Source of the DNA: Dichetophora obliterata
Lineage: Eukaryota > Arthropoda > Insecta > Diptera > Sciomyzidae
Length of the DNA stretch: 64,000 nucleotides
Assembly: GCA_963920525.1 (NCBI GenBank)
Contig: OY986435.1
Coordinates: 261,022,962 to 261,086,961, forward strand
Reading direction: 5' to 3'
Shown piece after piece: positions 54,861-64,000 of the stretch (positions are counted from its first letter, which is position 1; each line of letters begins with the position of its first letter). The notes under the pieces are model-generated. The model saw only the letters and a program-made list of their open reading frames with translations, made no database searches and was not told the origin of the DNA. The position numbers were made by a program, and so were the translations under genes.

Positions 54861-55771
54861 TGACGAGCGGCTTGAGTCGTCCCTCTAGGCTTATTCTTAG
54901 GCTGAAACTCTGTAACGAGTATATTATCAGTCCACAAATTAGAGTTTAGAACAGTTGCAAACTCTTCAGCTGGAACTGTGAGAATAAAGGAAGCATGGGA
55001 AGGTTTATTACCTATTTTTTTGCATGAGCAAAATGCATTTTGACTCAACAATTTATTATGTTTGATAAAAGTCAATACATTTTCAACAGTTGTGTCGGGC
55101 TGAAGACGTGAAATAAATAATTTTTTTTTTCCTCGACACTGCCCTTAAGCTTGATAGATTTCTAGGCTCAATAGGAGTCAAAACTGAACTATTAGTCAAA
55201 GAAGGAATGTTAGAAGGTGACGAGGAAGTAACTGGAGTGTTCCTGTTCAAAAGCGGTGCTGAAGGCTGCTTGGCCTGAGAAGGAGATCCAGATGATTTTC
55301 GCTTCTTATTAGTTTTTTATTTTTTCTCTTTCTTTTTGAGATAATATGGTCTTCTGATGAAAGAATTGTTTATGTCCCGGAAGAAACAGTCTGTGACAAA
55401 GCAAGCAGGATATTTTCCGAAATGGAATTTTCATCATAGACGCTGGTACTGGGTGCGTCCCTAACTTCACTAAAAAATGTTACAATTTCTCGAAAATTGT
55501 TGTTTACCGAGTTAAGACTTTCCCCAAAAAGCTTAATTTTTTAATAAAGTTCATCTGGGGAAAGTGCCCTACACGAAGCACAGTACCAGCGAAGACCTGA
55601 TCGCAGAGATGTTAAGTCGTCAAGGCATGACTTGGAAATACCGGCACAAGATGCATGAAACATTTGCTCACATGGACCAGAACAGCTGAACATGGGGTTC
55701 AGAATGTTTTGGCTTTTGCAAAGTTCATCTAAAGAACAAGCAACGATATTTTCTGCAGAAAAATAATCCAT
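54845..55771 (-). pseudogene. LINE ORF1 (PHD finger protein)
   Basis: It starts at MDYFSAENIVACSLDELC (55771). A PHD-type zinc finger with C4HC3 spacing follows (C-x2-C pairs, FHASCAGI, then WYCASC). A stop interrupts after SPDELY (near 55541), but the same frame reads on for ~60 codons. The C-terminal part reads FISRLQPDTTVENVLTFIKH, then SHASFILTVPAEEF and NLWTDNILVTEFQPK, a domain common to CR1-like ORF1 proteins. It ends RQSQKN at 54845. It would bind the element RNA if intact. Confidence 0.75.
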
Positions 55772-55832
55772 GTAAAAGTTAATGATGGCATATTTTAATT
55801 ACAATATTGTTTTTAATAATACTAAAAACATA

Positions 55833-56427
55833 ATATTTTTTAGAATTATATATAAGCTTATATATAATTAAAACAGAATTATGTGCTGTATGTCGCCTTT
55901 CAAAGCAATGTTTTTCTACTACTTTGCAAAAGCAAAGGTTCAAAAAAACGACTGCATTGATTCTGCAAAGACTTGTTTGTTGTGCTCTTTGTTTACTTCT
56001 TTATCACGAATCAATCTAGGCTCCAACAGTTCGCTGGTATAAACCATAGAAGGCGTGAAGAAGGTTTTTTTGAAAAAAGTTGTTTTATGTGTAGAGACAT
56101 AATAACATACTTGTTTTCATAGGTCAGGCTCGCACCAGTGTTTACATGAACTTTGCTTTTGCAAAGTAGTAGAAAAACATTGCTTTGAAAGGCGACATAC
56201 AGCACATAATTCTGTTTTAATTTAACAGAAGGTGTTAGTATAAGCTTATCAAAGTGGATGGTACTGCAGAAGCCACAGAAGATTACTAATGAGTTGATGT
56301 AGCTATCAACGAAACAGCTGTCTAGTCTGCTTGGTGGTTTGTTCTGCAAAGAACTTATTGTTGTTGCAACCTGTTGCTTCATGAACTTAATTGGCATTAA
56401 GCTTATATATAATTCTAAAAAATATTA
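55833..56427. repeat. Large two-step inverted repeat upstream of the LINE
   Basis: The outer arms are inverted and apparently perfect: aatattttttagaattatat with continuation (55833-55861), and its complement (56399-56427). The inner arms 55866-55940 and 56147-56222 are inverted and almost identical (ttctgttttaatt and gcgacatacagcacataatt in the right arm). The 176 bp between the right arms has no counterpart on the left. It lies just upstream of ORF1, so it may be an inverted duplication of 5' sequence. Confidence 0.8.
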
Positions 56428-56429
56428 TT

Positions 56430-56889
56430 TTATTAGAATTATTAAAAACAATAATCCATGTTTAATTTTTAAAAAATGAGCAGATGCAAAATGTGCTTTT
56501 AGGGTTATTCTATTCAGGCAGTTTGTGCACAGTTTCGTAGAAACTAAAAAACAAAAACAAAACACAGTAAGCATGCAAAAACAACAACACTGCATTAACT
56601 AAACAAGTTAAACAAAGTTAATATGCAAGAATTAAACTTACACAACTTAAATGCACAGTTATTATTTAATGGAATAGTTGTATATTAATGATAGTAGTAA
56701 GTACAATATAATATTTAAGTAATTACGATATTGAAACTGTTTTAATGCACTCACGAATATAACAAACACAGGCCTTTACATAACACGATAAAACACAACT
56801 GACACCAACTAATATACGAGATCAACTGATTGATGTTACTTTGTTTGCTTGACTTTTAAAAAGCTTTCAATAAATTAAACCATCAATAT
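56430..56889. other. Spacer
   Basis: No gene is recognised; AT-rich with aacaaaaac tracts. Confidence 0.45.
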
Positions 56890-57120
56890 TTGTGTAGTAA
56901 GGTTAGGTATTTATTTGGGTTCTCTAATAGCGCTCTAAGTTTTTTTCCAGTTATTTGTGTGTTAGGTTTTAAAAAAGTTATAGTTTGTCAATTTTCGTCA
57001 GAGTATAAAGCTGTCTTAAATGGCGTACCACAAGGAACTATATTCGTCCCCTCCTATTCTCAATATTTATTTTCTATCTGCAATCGCGCCTCTATGCTGA
57101 TCATGTCTAGGAGTAATTAA
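56890..57120 (+). pseudogene. LINE reverse-transcriptase fragment
   Basis: VRYLFGFSNSALSF followed by FSSEYKAVLNGVPQGTIF is the RT region before and at motif B (GVPQG). It resembles the VVPQGSILGQ block of the LINE copies at 28-30 kb. It is short and has no flanking domains. Confidence 0.6.
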
Positions 57121-57331
57121 TGAGCAGAACTGGACTTTTTGATGACTTATGTTGCAGAATGAATGAGAACCTTGTAACGATCACGCTGAAGCAATTCATA
57201 TCCCAAAGCAGATTCTGCATAGTTAATATTTTCCGAACATGTTCAGGGCAATTGGTAGTGGGGTTGCTCAAGACATGGATAGTGAGTGACAGTACATCAA
57301 TTAAGATGAATGCAGATATTAAAATAAATAA

Positions 57332-57470
57332 CAAAAATAACATAAGCTTAAAAGAAAAGTAAAGCAAAAATACAACAACAGGAAAATATAAAAGGGAGAA
57401 AAAATGAAAAATTGATACTAAAATCTCAACGCCTCTGTGGTGCAGCGCTTGCACGGCGTGTCACAAAGAT
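57332..57470 (+). repeat. tRNA-like dispersed repeat fragment
   Basis: Same unit as 4125-4290: caaaaataacataagc, agcaaaaatacaacaac, then cctctgtggtgcagcgcttg and tcacaaagat. Here the D-arm-like part is shortened by about 9 bp. Confidence 0.6.
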
Positions 57471-58544
57471 CAATAAAGACTAAACTCAAAATATCGTAAA
57501 AAAACTATATGGCATTTTCTTCGTTGCCAATCTTTGATAGAATGCAGGAAAACATTTTTTGCACAGAATAGATAACCACTTAATTCTGCACCTGTTACCA
57601 TTTGTAACTTTTCATATATTTCAGAAAAAAAGGTCGGAATAAGTACAATAAAAATATCGGTTTTTACGATAATTTGAGTTAAGTTGTTATTCCTTGTCGA
57701 CACAGATATACATATTTATAAATATAAGCTGATATAATTTTTGTTAAAAATACTTCGATTGTCATATACTGACTGTAGCTACCCTATTGCTAGAGAGTAA
57801 GAATTAAGAACATAAAAAAAAATTTCATAACTGAACCAACAACAATTACCAAGCAAATCTAAAACAACGACGCACAGAGAAGAGCATGATCACAGCGGTT
57901 GAGCAGCGTAAGAAAGGATGAACTGAATCGTTCACAGAAAATAAACAGAACTTTGCTTACTATGTCCCGCTTTTCACTCGGCAATTCTCGAGCAATGTCA
58001 ACCGTCACACACGTAAATTCTCGAGCTTGCGGCGAAAGCAAATATTGCTCCGAGAGCAATTATTCTCTTGCTCTGGTAGCAAGATCTCTTTGTCCCGCTT
58101 TTCACTCGACAATAATTGCCTTTGCCGCAAGCGACAAACTGATTATTCGCCTGCATGAGAGGATTTACAAAAGTCCCCTTTCAACCCGAATAGTCAAGAA
58201 ACTACTTGTGGCGAAAGCAATTATTGCTCATAGAATTGCCGAGTGAATAACGGCCCTTTGGAGTGCATGTAGAACCAAAACAACAATATCAGCAGCTAGT
58301 AGCAACGTTGCCAGTTATGTTGGAAAAATCCCATTCGTGGTAATTTTTGATTGCCTCTAGGAATTTTTGTTTTTGGGAAGTCCTATAAAATTTTTTAATT
58401 CAGCGTGGTATTTTTTTAATTGGCGGGGGAGTTCAGCTGGGTATTTTTTTATTTCCGTGGGAGTTTGGTAATATTCTTCTTAAAATTTTTTTTGTTTTAG
58501 TAAACAAAATTTCTTTGTGGTATTTCTAATTTTTTTTTTAAATT

Positions 58545-58751
58545 ACAGTTGAAAGTTATCTATATGACCTTGTTATTAATTATGTTGATTTTCTATGATT
58601 TAAATACATATTCGAAATGTTTGATAGCTTAAATCATACTTGATTTTAAATACAAATTCTAGTTGTTTGATAGTTTAAAATCGTTTATTGAGCTTAAGGT
58701 CAGGTTAGAATCATTAATTGCTCTAACGAATTTTTCCAAAGAAACAACATA
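58545..58751. repeat. 207-bp foldback-arm insertion in copy B
   Basis: Flanked by TTTAAATT on both sides (58537-58544 and 58752-58759), which reads as an 8-bp duplication; copy A has a single aaatt-containing site here (2410-2420). The content is one arm of the foldback hairpin, from acagttgaaagttatct to ccaaagaaacaaca. Confidence 0.65.
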
Positions 58752-59464
58752 TTTAAATTGTTTGTGCATATGGGACTTATTGTGGTATTTTGTAATGCGA
58801 ATGATATTTTTGTGGTAATTTTAAATGCATATGGAATTTTTGGTGGTATTTTTAAAACGCGTGGAATTTTTGTAGTAATTTTTAATGATCCTGGGATTTT
58901 TTTTTTGATATTTTTTTATTGCGGTGGAAACTTTTTTGTTTATCTTTATCATGATAATTTTTGTTGTATTTAATTTATGTTAATGTGAAAAAGTAACTTT
59001 TTGTCGGAATTGTTTCAAATTTTAACTGGCAACTTTGGCTTGTAGTAATACATTCTTTTGTAGCCACATACTGGCTCTCAAGCTACATGCATCTGTATTC
59101 TTTATTATAACCCAACAAGCCATGAATGTGATTGTTCCAGCTAAACGGTACTTAAAACTGCAGCGTCTGATTTGGTGGTATGAAAACGACATGTTTTTGT
59201 ACCTTTAAACCGTTGTCTATATAATTGTAAAGTCCTTTTTTATATTTATCAAGATTTGAATTTAAATTTATGCCATATTCGCTTGATGCGTCCATTGTTC
59301 TTGTCTTTTTTTCCCTCTCTTTTTCACCTGTTCGCCAAAATACTCTGAAATATGCATTGAATCAGTTGAGTTGCCGTTTATTCTTTAGTTTTTTGTTGCA
59401 ACTTAATAAAAACTATTTTAAGAAAAGGTTACAATTGTTTAACAGCAACTAAAATTAATATACA

Positions 59465-59905
59465 AATTAAAGTTTTCTATATGACCTTGTTATTTATTAT
59501 GTTGATTTTCCTTGATTTAAATACAAATTCTAAGTGTTTGATAGTTTAAATCATTCTTGATTTTAAATACAAATTCTAGATGTTTGATAGTTTAAAATCG
59601 TTTATTGAGCTTTAGGTCAGGTAAGAACAATTAACAGCTCTAACTATTTAATCAAACAGATAACTAATTAATCAGCTAGTGATGTTTTCCTTTTCATAGT
59701 GAAAACGTTGTTGTTGTTTCTTTGGAAAAATTCGTTAGAGGAATTAATTGTTCTAACCTGACCTAAAGCTCAATTTTATTTGCAATTTCAACGATTTTAA
59801 AGAATCAAACAACTAGCATTTGTATCTAAAATCAACAATGATTTAAACTATTAAACATTTAGAATTTGTATTAAATCATAGAAAATCAACATTTATATAC
59901 AACTT
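59465..59905. repeat. Foldback hairpin element in copy B
   Basis: The left arm (about 59510-59645) and right arm (about 59735-59895) are inverted, each with two tttgatagttta-type sub-repeats. The loop contains tgatgttttccttttcatag. It is the counterpart of 3150-3515. Confidence 0.75.
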
Positions 59906-60444
59906 TATATATGGTACGCTTATATGAAACACACATTGCATAGTTTGCTGACAACGAAACGGTCCGCTTCAGTGCTTTTAAAAGTGCACACCGTTTTCAA
60001 CCGAGCCAATTGGCTATCTGGGTAACAAAAAAAATGAAAGCAACTGATGAGTATTTATATATGTATGTTTTACATACATATTAATAAAAACAACAACAAC
60101 AACAACAACAAAAGCAGCACAACAACAAACGACGTGATTACGAACCAAACAAGCAAACACAACAACAACCTTAAAAACTGCATAAGCAGCTACTGCAGCT
60201 AAGCAGCTTGTGCATTTTTCATACGAATATATGAATTTTTCATCTTCTTAGATTTTTGCTATTTTAGTAGATATTCGTTTTATTCCCACTAAAACTGATA
60301 TTTTGGCATTTTTTTTTTCTTTGTACGATGAATATTAAAGGCTGTAGGTATACCCCAAAGTGTCAAATATCACTTTGAAAAAATTCGTGAAAATGAACCC
60401 CATACAAACCGAGCTGTAAGACGTAATTCTACGTCAAAAATTAA

Positions 60445-60900
60445 TACGTCACTGTTATCGGATTCTTGATTATTAAATGTTAATGCCGCTATCACAACTT
60501 CTTCATTTGAAATTCTTGCTTGTCTCATCTCGGCATTAACAAGATCACCTAAATGTAGGGGGGGGGGAGGGTAATTTTGCAGTAATTATTTATGTACTGC
60601 TGCTGACCAAGGTGAAAGATTGCTTGAGAACACTCACGGATATTTTGAAATGCTTGCTTTTTTAACCTAGGATCTAGAAGTGTTAAAGAAGCGCATGGTG
60701 CAGCTTTATTTGTTTTTAAACAGCTATTTTAGTTATTAGTTTAGAGAAGACAGTTCTCAGCTTAGCGTTAAGGTTTTTGTTTCGCATGAAATGAAAAAAG
60801 TCGTCTTTCGACTTTTTTCAATATCAGAAAGTCGATTTCCAAAAGTCGAAAATTATCAAGCAAAAGTCGACTTTCAACTTATTTCGATTTTGACTTGCAC
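60445..60900. other. Spacer
   Basis: No gene is recognised. A run of about 10 G lies at 60557-60567. Repeated agtcga motifs occur at 60800-60890. Confidence 0.45.
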
Positions 60901-60904
60901 ATCC

Positions 60905-61262
60905 TTAGCTTTTCATATAGCTTTTTCATGTCCAAATATTAATGCAAAATGCAATGTACCCGCTCATTTAAGATGCCTACAGCCTCAGCCACCTCACACA
61001 CTTTCATTCTCAAATCGTCGAAAATCATTCCATGGATTTTATCGACGATTTCTGGCGTGACGACCTTTTTTTGAGTGACCTGAAAGTTCAGTACCAACAC
61101 AACGGAATGCAGTAAACTATTTCTTAACAATTTAAATTGATTGTAGAGCGTCTCTATAGTATTTATCAAGACTTTTCTTGGTATCAGTGATGCTTTTTTT
61201 AGGTAAAAATTATGCTTTATGAGCACACAAAATTCGCTTTTTTTATTTTCGTCGAAATTCAC
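60905..61262 (-). pseudogene. Mariner transposase N-terminal remnant
   Basis: Minus-strand reading gives ENKKSEFCVLIKHNFYLKK, then VVTPEIVDKIHGMIFDDLRM and EVAEAVGILNERVHCILH, then after a stop YLDMKKLYEKLRM. This is the paired helix-turn-helix DNA-binding part of a mariner transposase (irritans/SETMAR-like layout). The catalytic domain is missing; the match stops near 60905. No ATG is present at the start. Confidence 0.75.
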
Positions 61263-63043
61263 TAAGTTGCCTGCTTTTAATGGCTGTCAAACACAAACTT
61301 AATAAAGCAGCTTGCTCAAAATTTGAAATAAGTCTTAACAGCTGCTAGTTGACTAGATCAATGTTGTATTATAATTTTTTACGCTCGAAACTCAAAAAGT
61401 AAAGGCCTGCATCGTATACGTCTCTAACATAGTTTTTGTGTTCACAGACCTATAGTATAATTTTATGAGGACCACTTTTGATGACTATGTTAATCCTCTA
61501 GTACCTGCTTTATGGGTCTCTTTTTAAACTATTTGAAAAATATTTAGAGAAATAATCTTAAAAGTAGTCGTAGAGTGTTGAAATTTTCTATACAAATGTT
61601 TTCTGTATAATTGTAGAAGTTATAAGTCACTTAAGACCATTTTTGTCAATAGTCTATTTCCTATAGCGAAAACAGTACCCTGCATTTAAAAAAATTTTTA
61701 AAGTATGCTATGAAAATTGCATCTGGTTGCTTAAATTGCTTAAATTTTTGCAAATAATAAACAAACTGGAACACACTAGTTTTTCGTACGGGAGTCATTG
61801 ATTTTAAAAAAAACATCTTTGGGATCATACGGGTACGGTGAAATTATTTTCATAAAAATTTCATTAAAAGAATTTGATCTTGAATCATATTTAAGTACAC
61901 CGTGACGTATGAATGTCTTTTACTTCAAATAAAATTCCTAAATTTCAATTTCCCCGATTAAAATTATTTGTGATAGTCTCCTTTTGATGCTCTTTTCCGT
62001 TGTGCATGCCAAAAGCATATCATAAGCCAACAATCAAATTAATGACATTTTCATATCGTGCAACATAAGCACAGCTATCTGCTTTACAGCATTTAAACCT
62101 CATTTCAAAAAGAATTTCAGTGAATTTTGTATTTCACTCTCTGCCTGTTTGTTTAAGGTCATAGAGAAATTTTTTTCATTTACAAGCCTTATCGCTTTCT
62201 TGCTGATCTTCAAACAAAAGCGGCTGGTTTTTATAAATTTCATTTTTTGAATCGCCATTGAAATAAGCTGTGTTGATGTTAATGTGATTCAATTGCAATT
62301 TTCAATTTTATGCCAGCGCCAGTAATAAACACACTATTGAATGTTTCATCACTGGAGCCTAAGTTTCGGAGTAGTTCTCGTTTAATCTTTGAGTACAATC
62401 ATTAGCAACTTATTTAGCTTTGTAGTGCTCCACGACACCATAAAGATTGCGTTTTATAGGAAAAACCTATTTACAGCAAATTACGATCTTATTTTCTGGT
62501 TTTTGAACGAGATACCACGATCCATTTCTTTCCTAAAGTAATGTAAAGTAAATTTATTGAGTCTTTTTAGAGCAGTTTTACATTTAATTTATTCCAATGA
62601 AATTACATACATAATTGAAGTACTAAGAACTATATTTGTTTTGTTCTAGCAACAGTGAAGGATAAATCAGCTTGCTTCTTTATAATGACATGGTTTTGAT
62701 ACATATGCTTGCTCCCGGCATTTGACATTTTCATATAGACGTACTGTCTTTTTCTAGTTACAAAAAATATACTTAAATCTAAACTTGACCTAAAATACTA
62801 ATACCTCATATTTGATATTATAACGATTTAGAGTGAGTTAACCTCTATGTGTGCCAGGTCGTGCTTTAGTGTAAAAATCAGGTAACAGTGTTGCGCCAAA
62901 ATACAAGTCAGTTATGATATCTTTAATTAACTGTAATTAACTGAAGGAGAAAAATTCAGAAAGCGTTCGAATCATTCAAAGATTTCCTTTAGAAGTTCGT
63001 TATTATGAAGAGAAACTCCATTCACAAATTTTTTTTCTAAGTT
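61263..63043. other. Spacer with a dispersed repeat copy
   Basis: No gene is supported. Bases ~61830-61925 (catacgggtacggtgaaatt, acaccgtgacgtatgaatg) are a third copy of the 9325-type repeat. Confidence 0.5.
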
Positions 63044-64000
63044 TTAAGCATAGCGACATAGCGGATTTACATTGGCTTTTGCGTAGATAAAATTATTTGA
63101 ATAACTTTTCGCATATTGTTCAAAGTTTTTACTAACGCAACGTCTCAAGATATTACGCTCCAGAACTTCCATTGCGTTGGCAACTGTGAGTGAAATAGTG
63201 AACCAAATAGCTAATGCATAAAGCAGGACTGAGCGTATGCTGCCTTTATAGATTAAAATTTTAGCATCTTGACTTAAATATTTATTATTAAAGAGTCTTG
63301 AAAATATGCCAACTAGTTTTTGTGCTTTTCTCAAGTTTGACCTTGCATGCTTATTGAATTTTGACAATTTATTAAACAAGATGCCTAAATATTTTATCTC
63401 ATTTTTAAAGACAATTTCAGAGCTGTTTAAGAAAAGTTTCAAGTTTTTGCTCTCAGGAACTACTATTTTGCTACATTTGCCTGATGCATTTCTTATACAT
63501 ATTGCCTCAGATTTCGAGGTATTAATACGGATACCCCATTTTATGTAATATTCATTAATAATGTTTAAATGTCTTGAGACAGCACGGAGGCCTAAACTAG
63601 GTGAAATGTGGTTGGCATAAACCAAACAGTCATCAGCATATGAAATACCTTTTGAGCCAGGCAGCTCATGTGGGAAATCATCAAGGAAAATATTAAAGAA
63701 ATGTGGAGCCAAGACAGAACCCTGGGGAACGCCGCTTTTAACATTACCAAGTTCAGACACCGAATCGCAAAACTGAATGCAGAATTTTCGATTTGAAAAA
63801 AACTAACAAAAGTTTTGATCGAAAAAGGATCAAAGCCAAGATCAATTAATTTATAGATAATACCATCATGATAAGATTTATCGAAAGCCTTCTTGATATC
63901 TAAGGAAACTGCAACAGTACATTTTTTTTGTCGGAGATTACGCGAAACATCATCATGGAATTTTAATAAGGCGTGAACCGTAGAGTGTTCTCTTTAAACC
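63044..64000 (-). pseudogene. Jockey/I-type LINE reverse transcriptase, runs off window
   Basis: On the minus strand, entering from the right edge, the frame reads REHSTVHALLKFHDDVSR, then TVAVSLDIKKAFDKSYHDG (RT motif A with catalytic Asp). A frameshift lies in a T-run near 63800. It then reads SVSELGNVKSGVPQGSVLAP (motif B), GISYADDCLVYA (catalytic YADD), and a thumb region with IKYLGILFN. It ends at a stop after PLCRYA (63044). The upstream part lies outside the window. It is a different family from the LINEs at 28-30 kb and 52-56 kb. Confidence 0.85.

Larger units (their letters stand above)
51880..55800 (-). mobile_element. Nearly full-length CR1/Jockey-type LINE, broken
   Basis: On the minus strand, ORF1 (PHD finger plus C-terminal domain) is followed by an overlapping ORF2 with apurinic endonuclease and reverse transcriptase. 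All parts are present in order, broken by several frameshifts and stops. It is not the same family as the fragments at 27.9-30.7 kb or at 63 kb. The 3' end is estimated; no clear tail is seen. Confidence 0.8.
57788..60440 (+). repeat. Dispersed ~3-kb repeat, copy B
   Basis: Collinear with copy A (940-4010), same orientation. It lacks the 725-bp MITE of copy A (empty site gttgccag at 58307-58314) and carries a 207-bp foldback-arm insertion of its own (58545-58751). The CAA microsatellite is longer here (60090-60115). It ends at the same gacgtaattctacgtc palindrome. Confidence 0.8.

Noticed and set aside
56011..56397. 128-aa minus-strand frame upstream of the LINE
   Set aside because: It spans the inverted-repeat structure and partly translates the hairpin arms. 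No domain recognised, so not called as a gene.

Overview
The window looks like repeat-dense, AT-rich intergenic DNA from an insect, most likely a higher dipteran. The transposon mix points that way: a DD41D (rosa-type) mariner, first known from a tephritid fruit fly, plus piggyBac, Tc1/Tc3, Harbinger, hAT, Helitron, copia and CR1/Jockey-type LINE sequence. The host call is inference. I found no convincing host protein-coding gene, rRNA gene or functional tRNA gene. Nearly every open frame with recognisable content belongs to a transposon.

Layout. 1-4.8 kb: copy A of a ~3 kb dispersed repeat (940-4010), carrying a 725-bp MITE with an 8-bp target duplication and a foldback hairpin, followed by tRNA-like fragments. 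5.5-8.45 kb: a 1.72-kb element with ~580-bp inverted arms, then a Tc1 remnant. 9.9-12.1 kb: a complete piggyBac element (TTAA, 14-bp perfect TIRs, 538-aa transposase frame). 14-20 kb: TIR-bearing units with self-similar interiors, mixed with tRNA-like modules. 21.25-22.84 kb: a Tc3-like element with 213-bp TIRs that look identical, a probable 57-bp GC-AG intron and one frameshift. 23.1-24.65 kb: a non-autonomous Helitron. 24.7-26.1 kb: a decayed Tc1 element. 26.65-27.9 kb: a copia gag-protease fragment with its primer-binding site. 27.9-30.9 kb: two head-to-tail LINE copies.

30.96-33.56 kb: a Harbinger element (TTA duplication) with a DD41D mariner inside it. The mariner carries inverted templated insertions. 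35.6-36.8 kb: a 575-bp tandem duplication. 37.19-39.08 kb: a non-autonomous hAT (8-bp duplication) holding a second DD41D mariner and a 179-bp hAT-type MITE with its own 8-bp duplication. 40-43.7 kb: further MITE-like units. 47.25-47.67 kb: an 11-copy 38-bp minisatellite. 51.5-56.4 kb: a MITE, then a nearly full-length but broken LINE on the minus strand with a large hairpin upstream. 57.3-60.4 kb: copy B of the 3-kb repeat, which keeps the empty site for the MITE in copy A. 60.9-61.3 kb: a mariner N-terminal remnant. 63.0-64.0 kb: a Jockey/I-type LINE on the minus strand, running off the window.

No genes act together here as a pathway. What can be read is a sequence of insertions and repair events: nested elements, target-site duplications and filled/empty site pairs. 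The least explained material is a set of AT-rich units whose interiors are built from one short unit-specific motif in both orientations.
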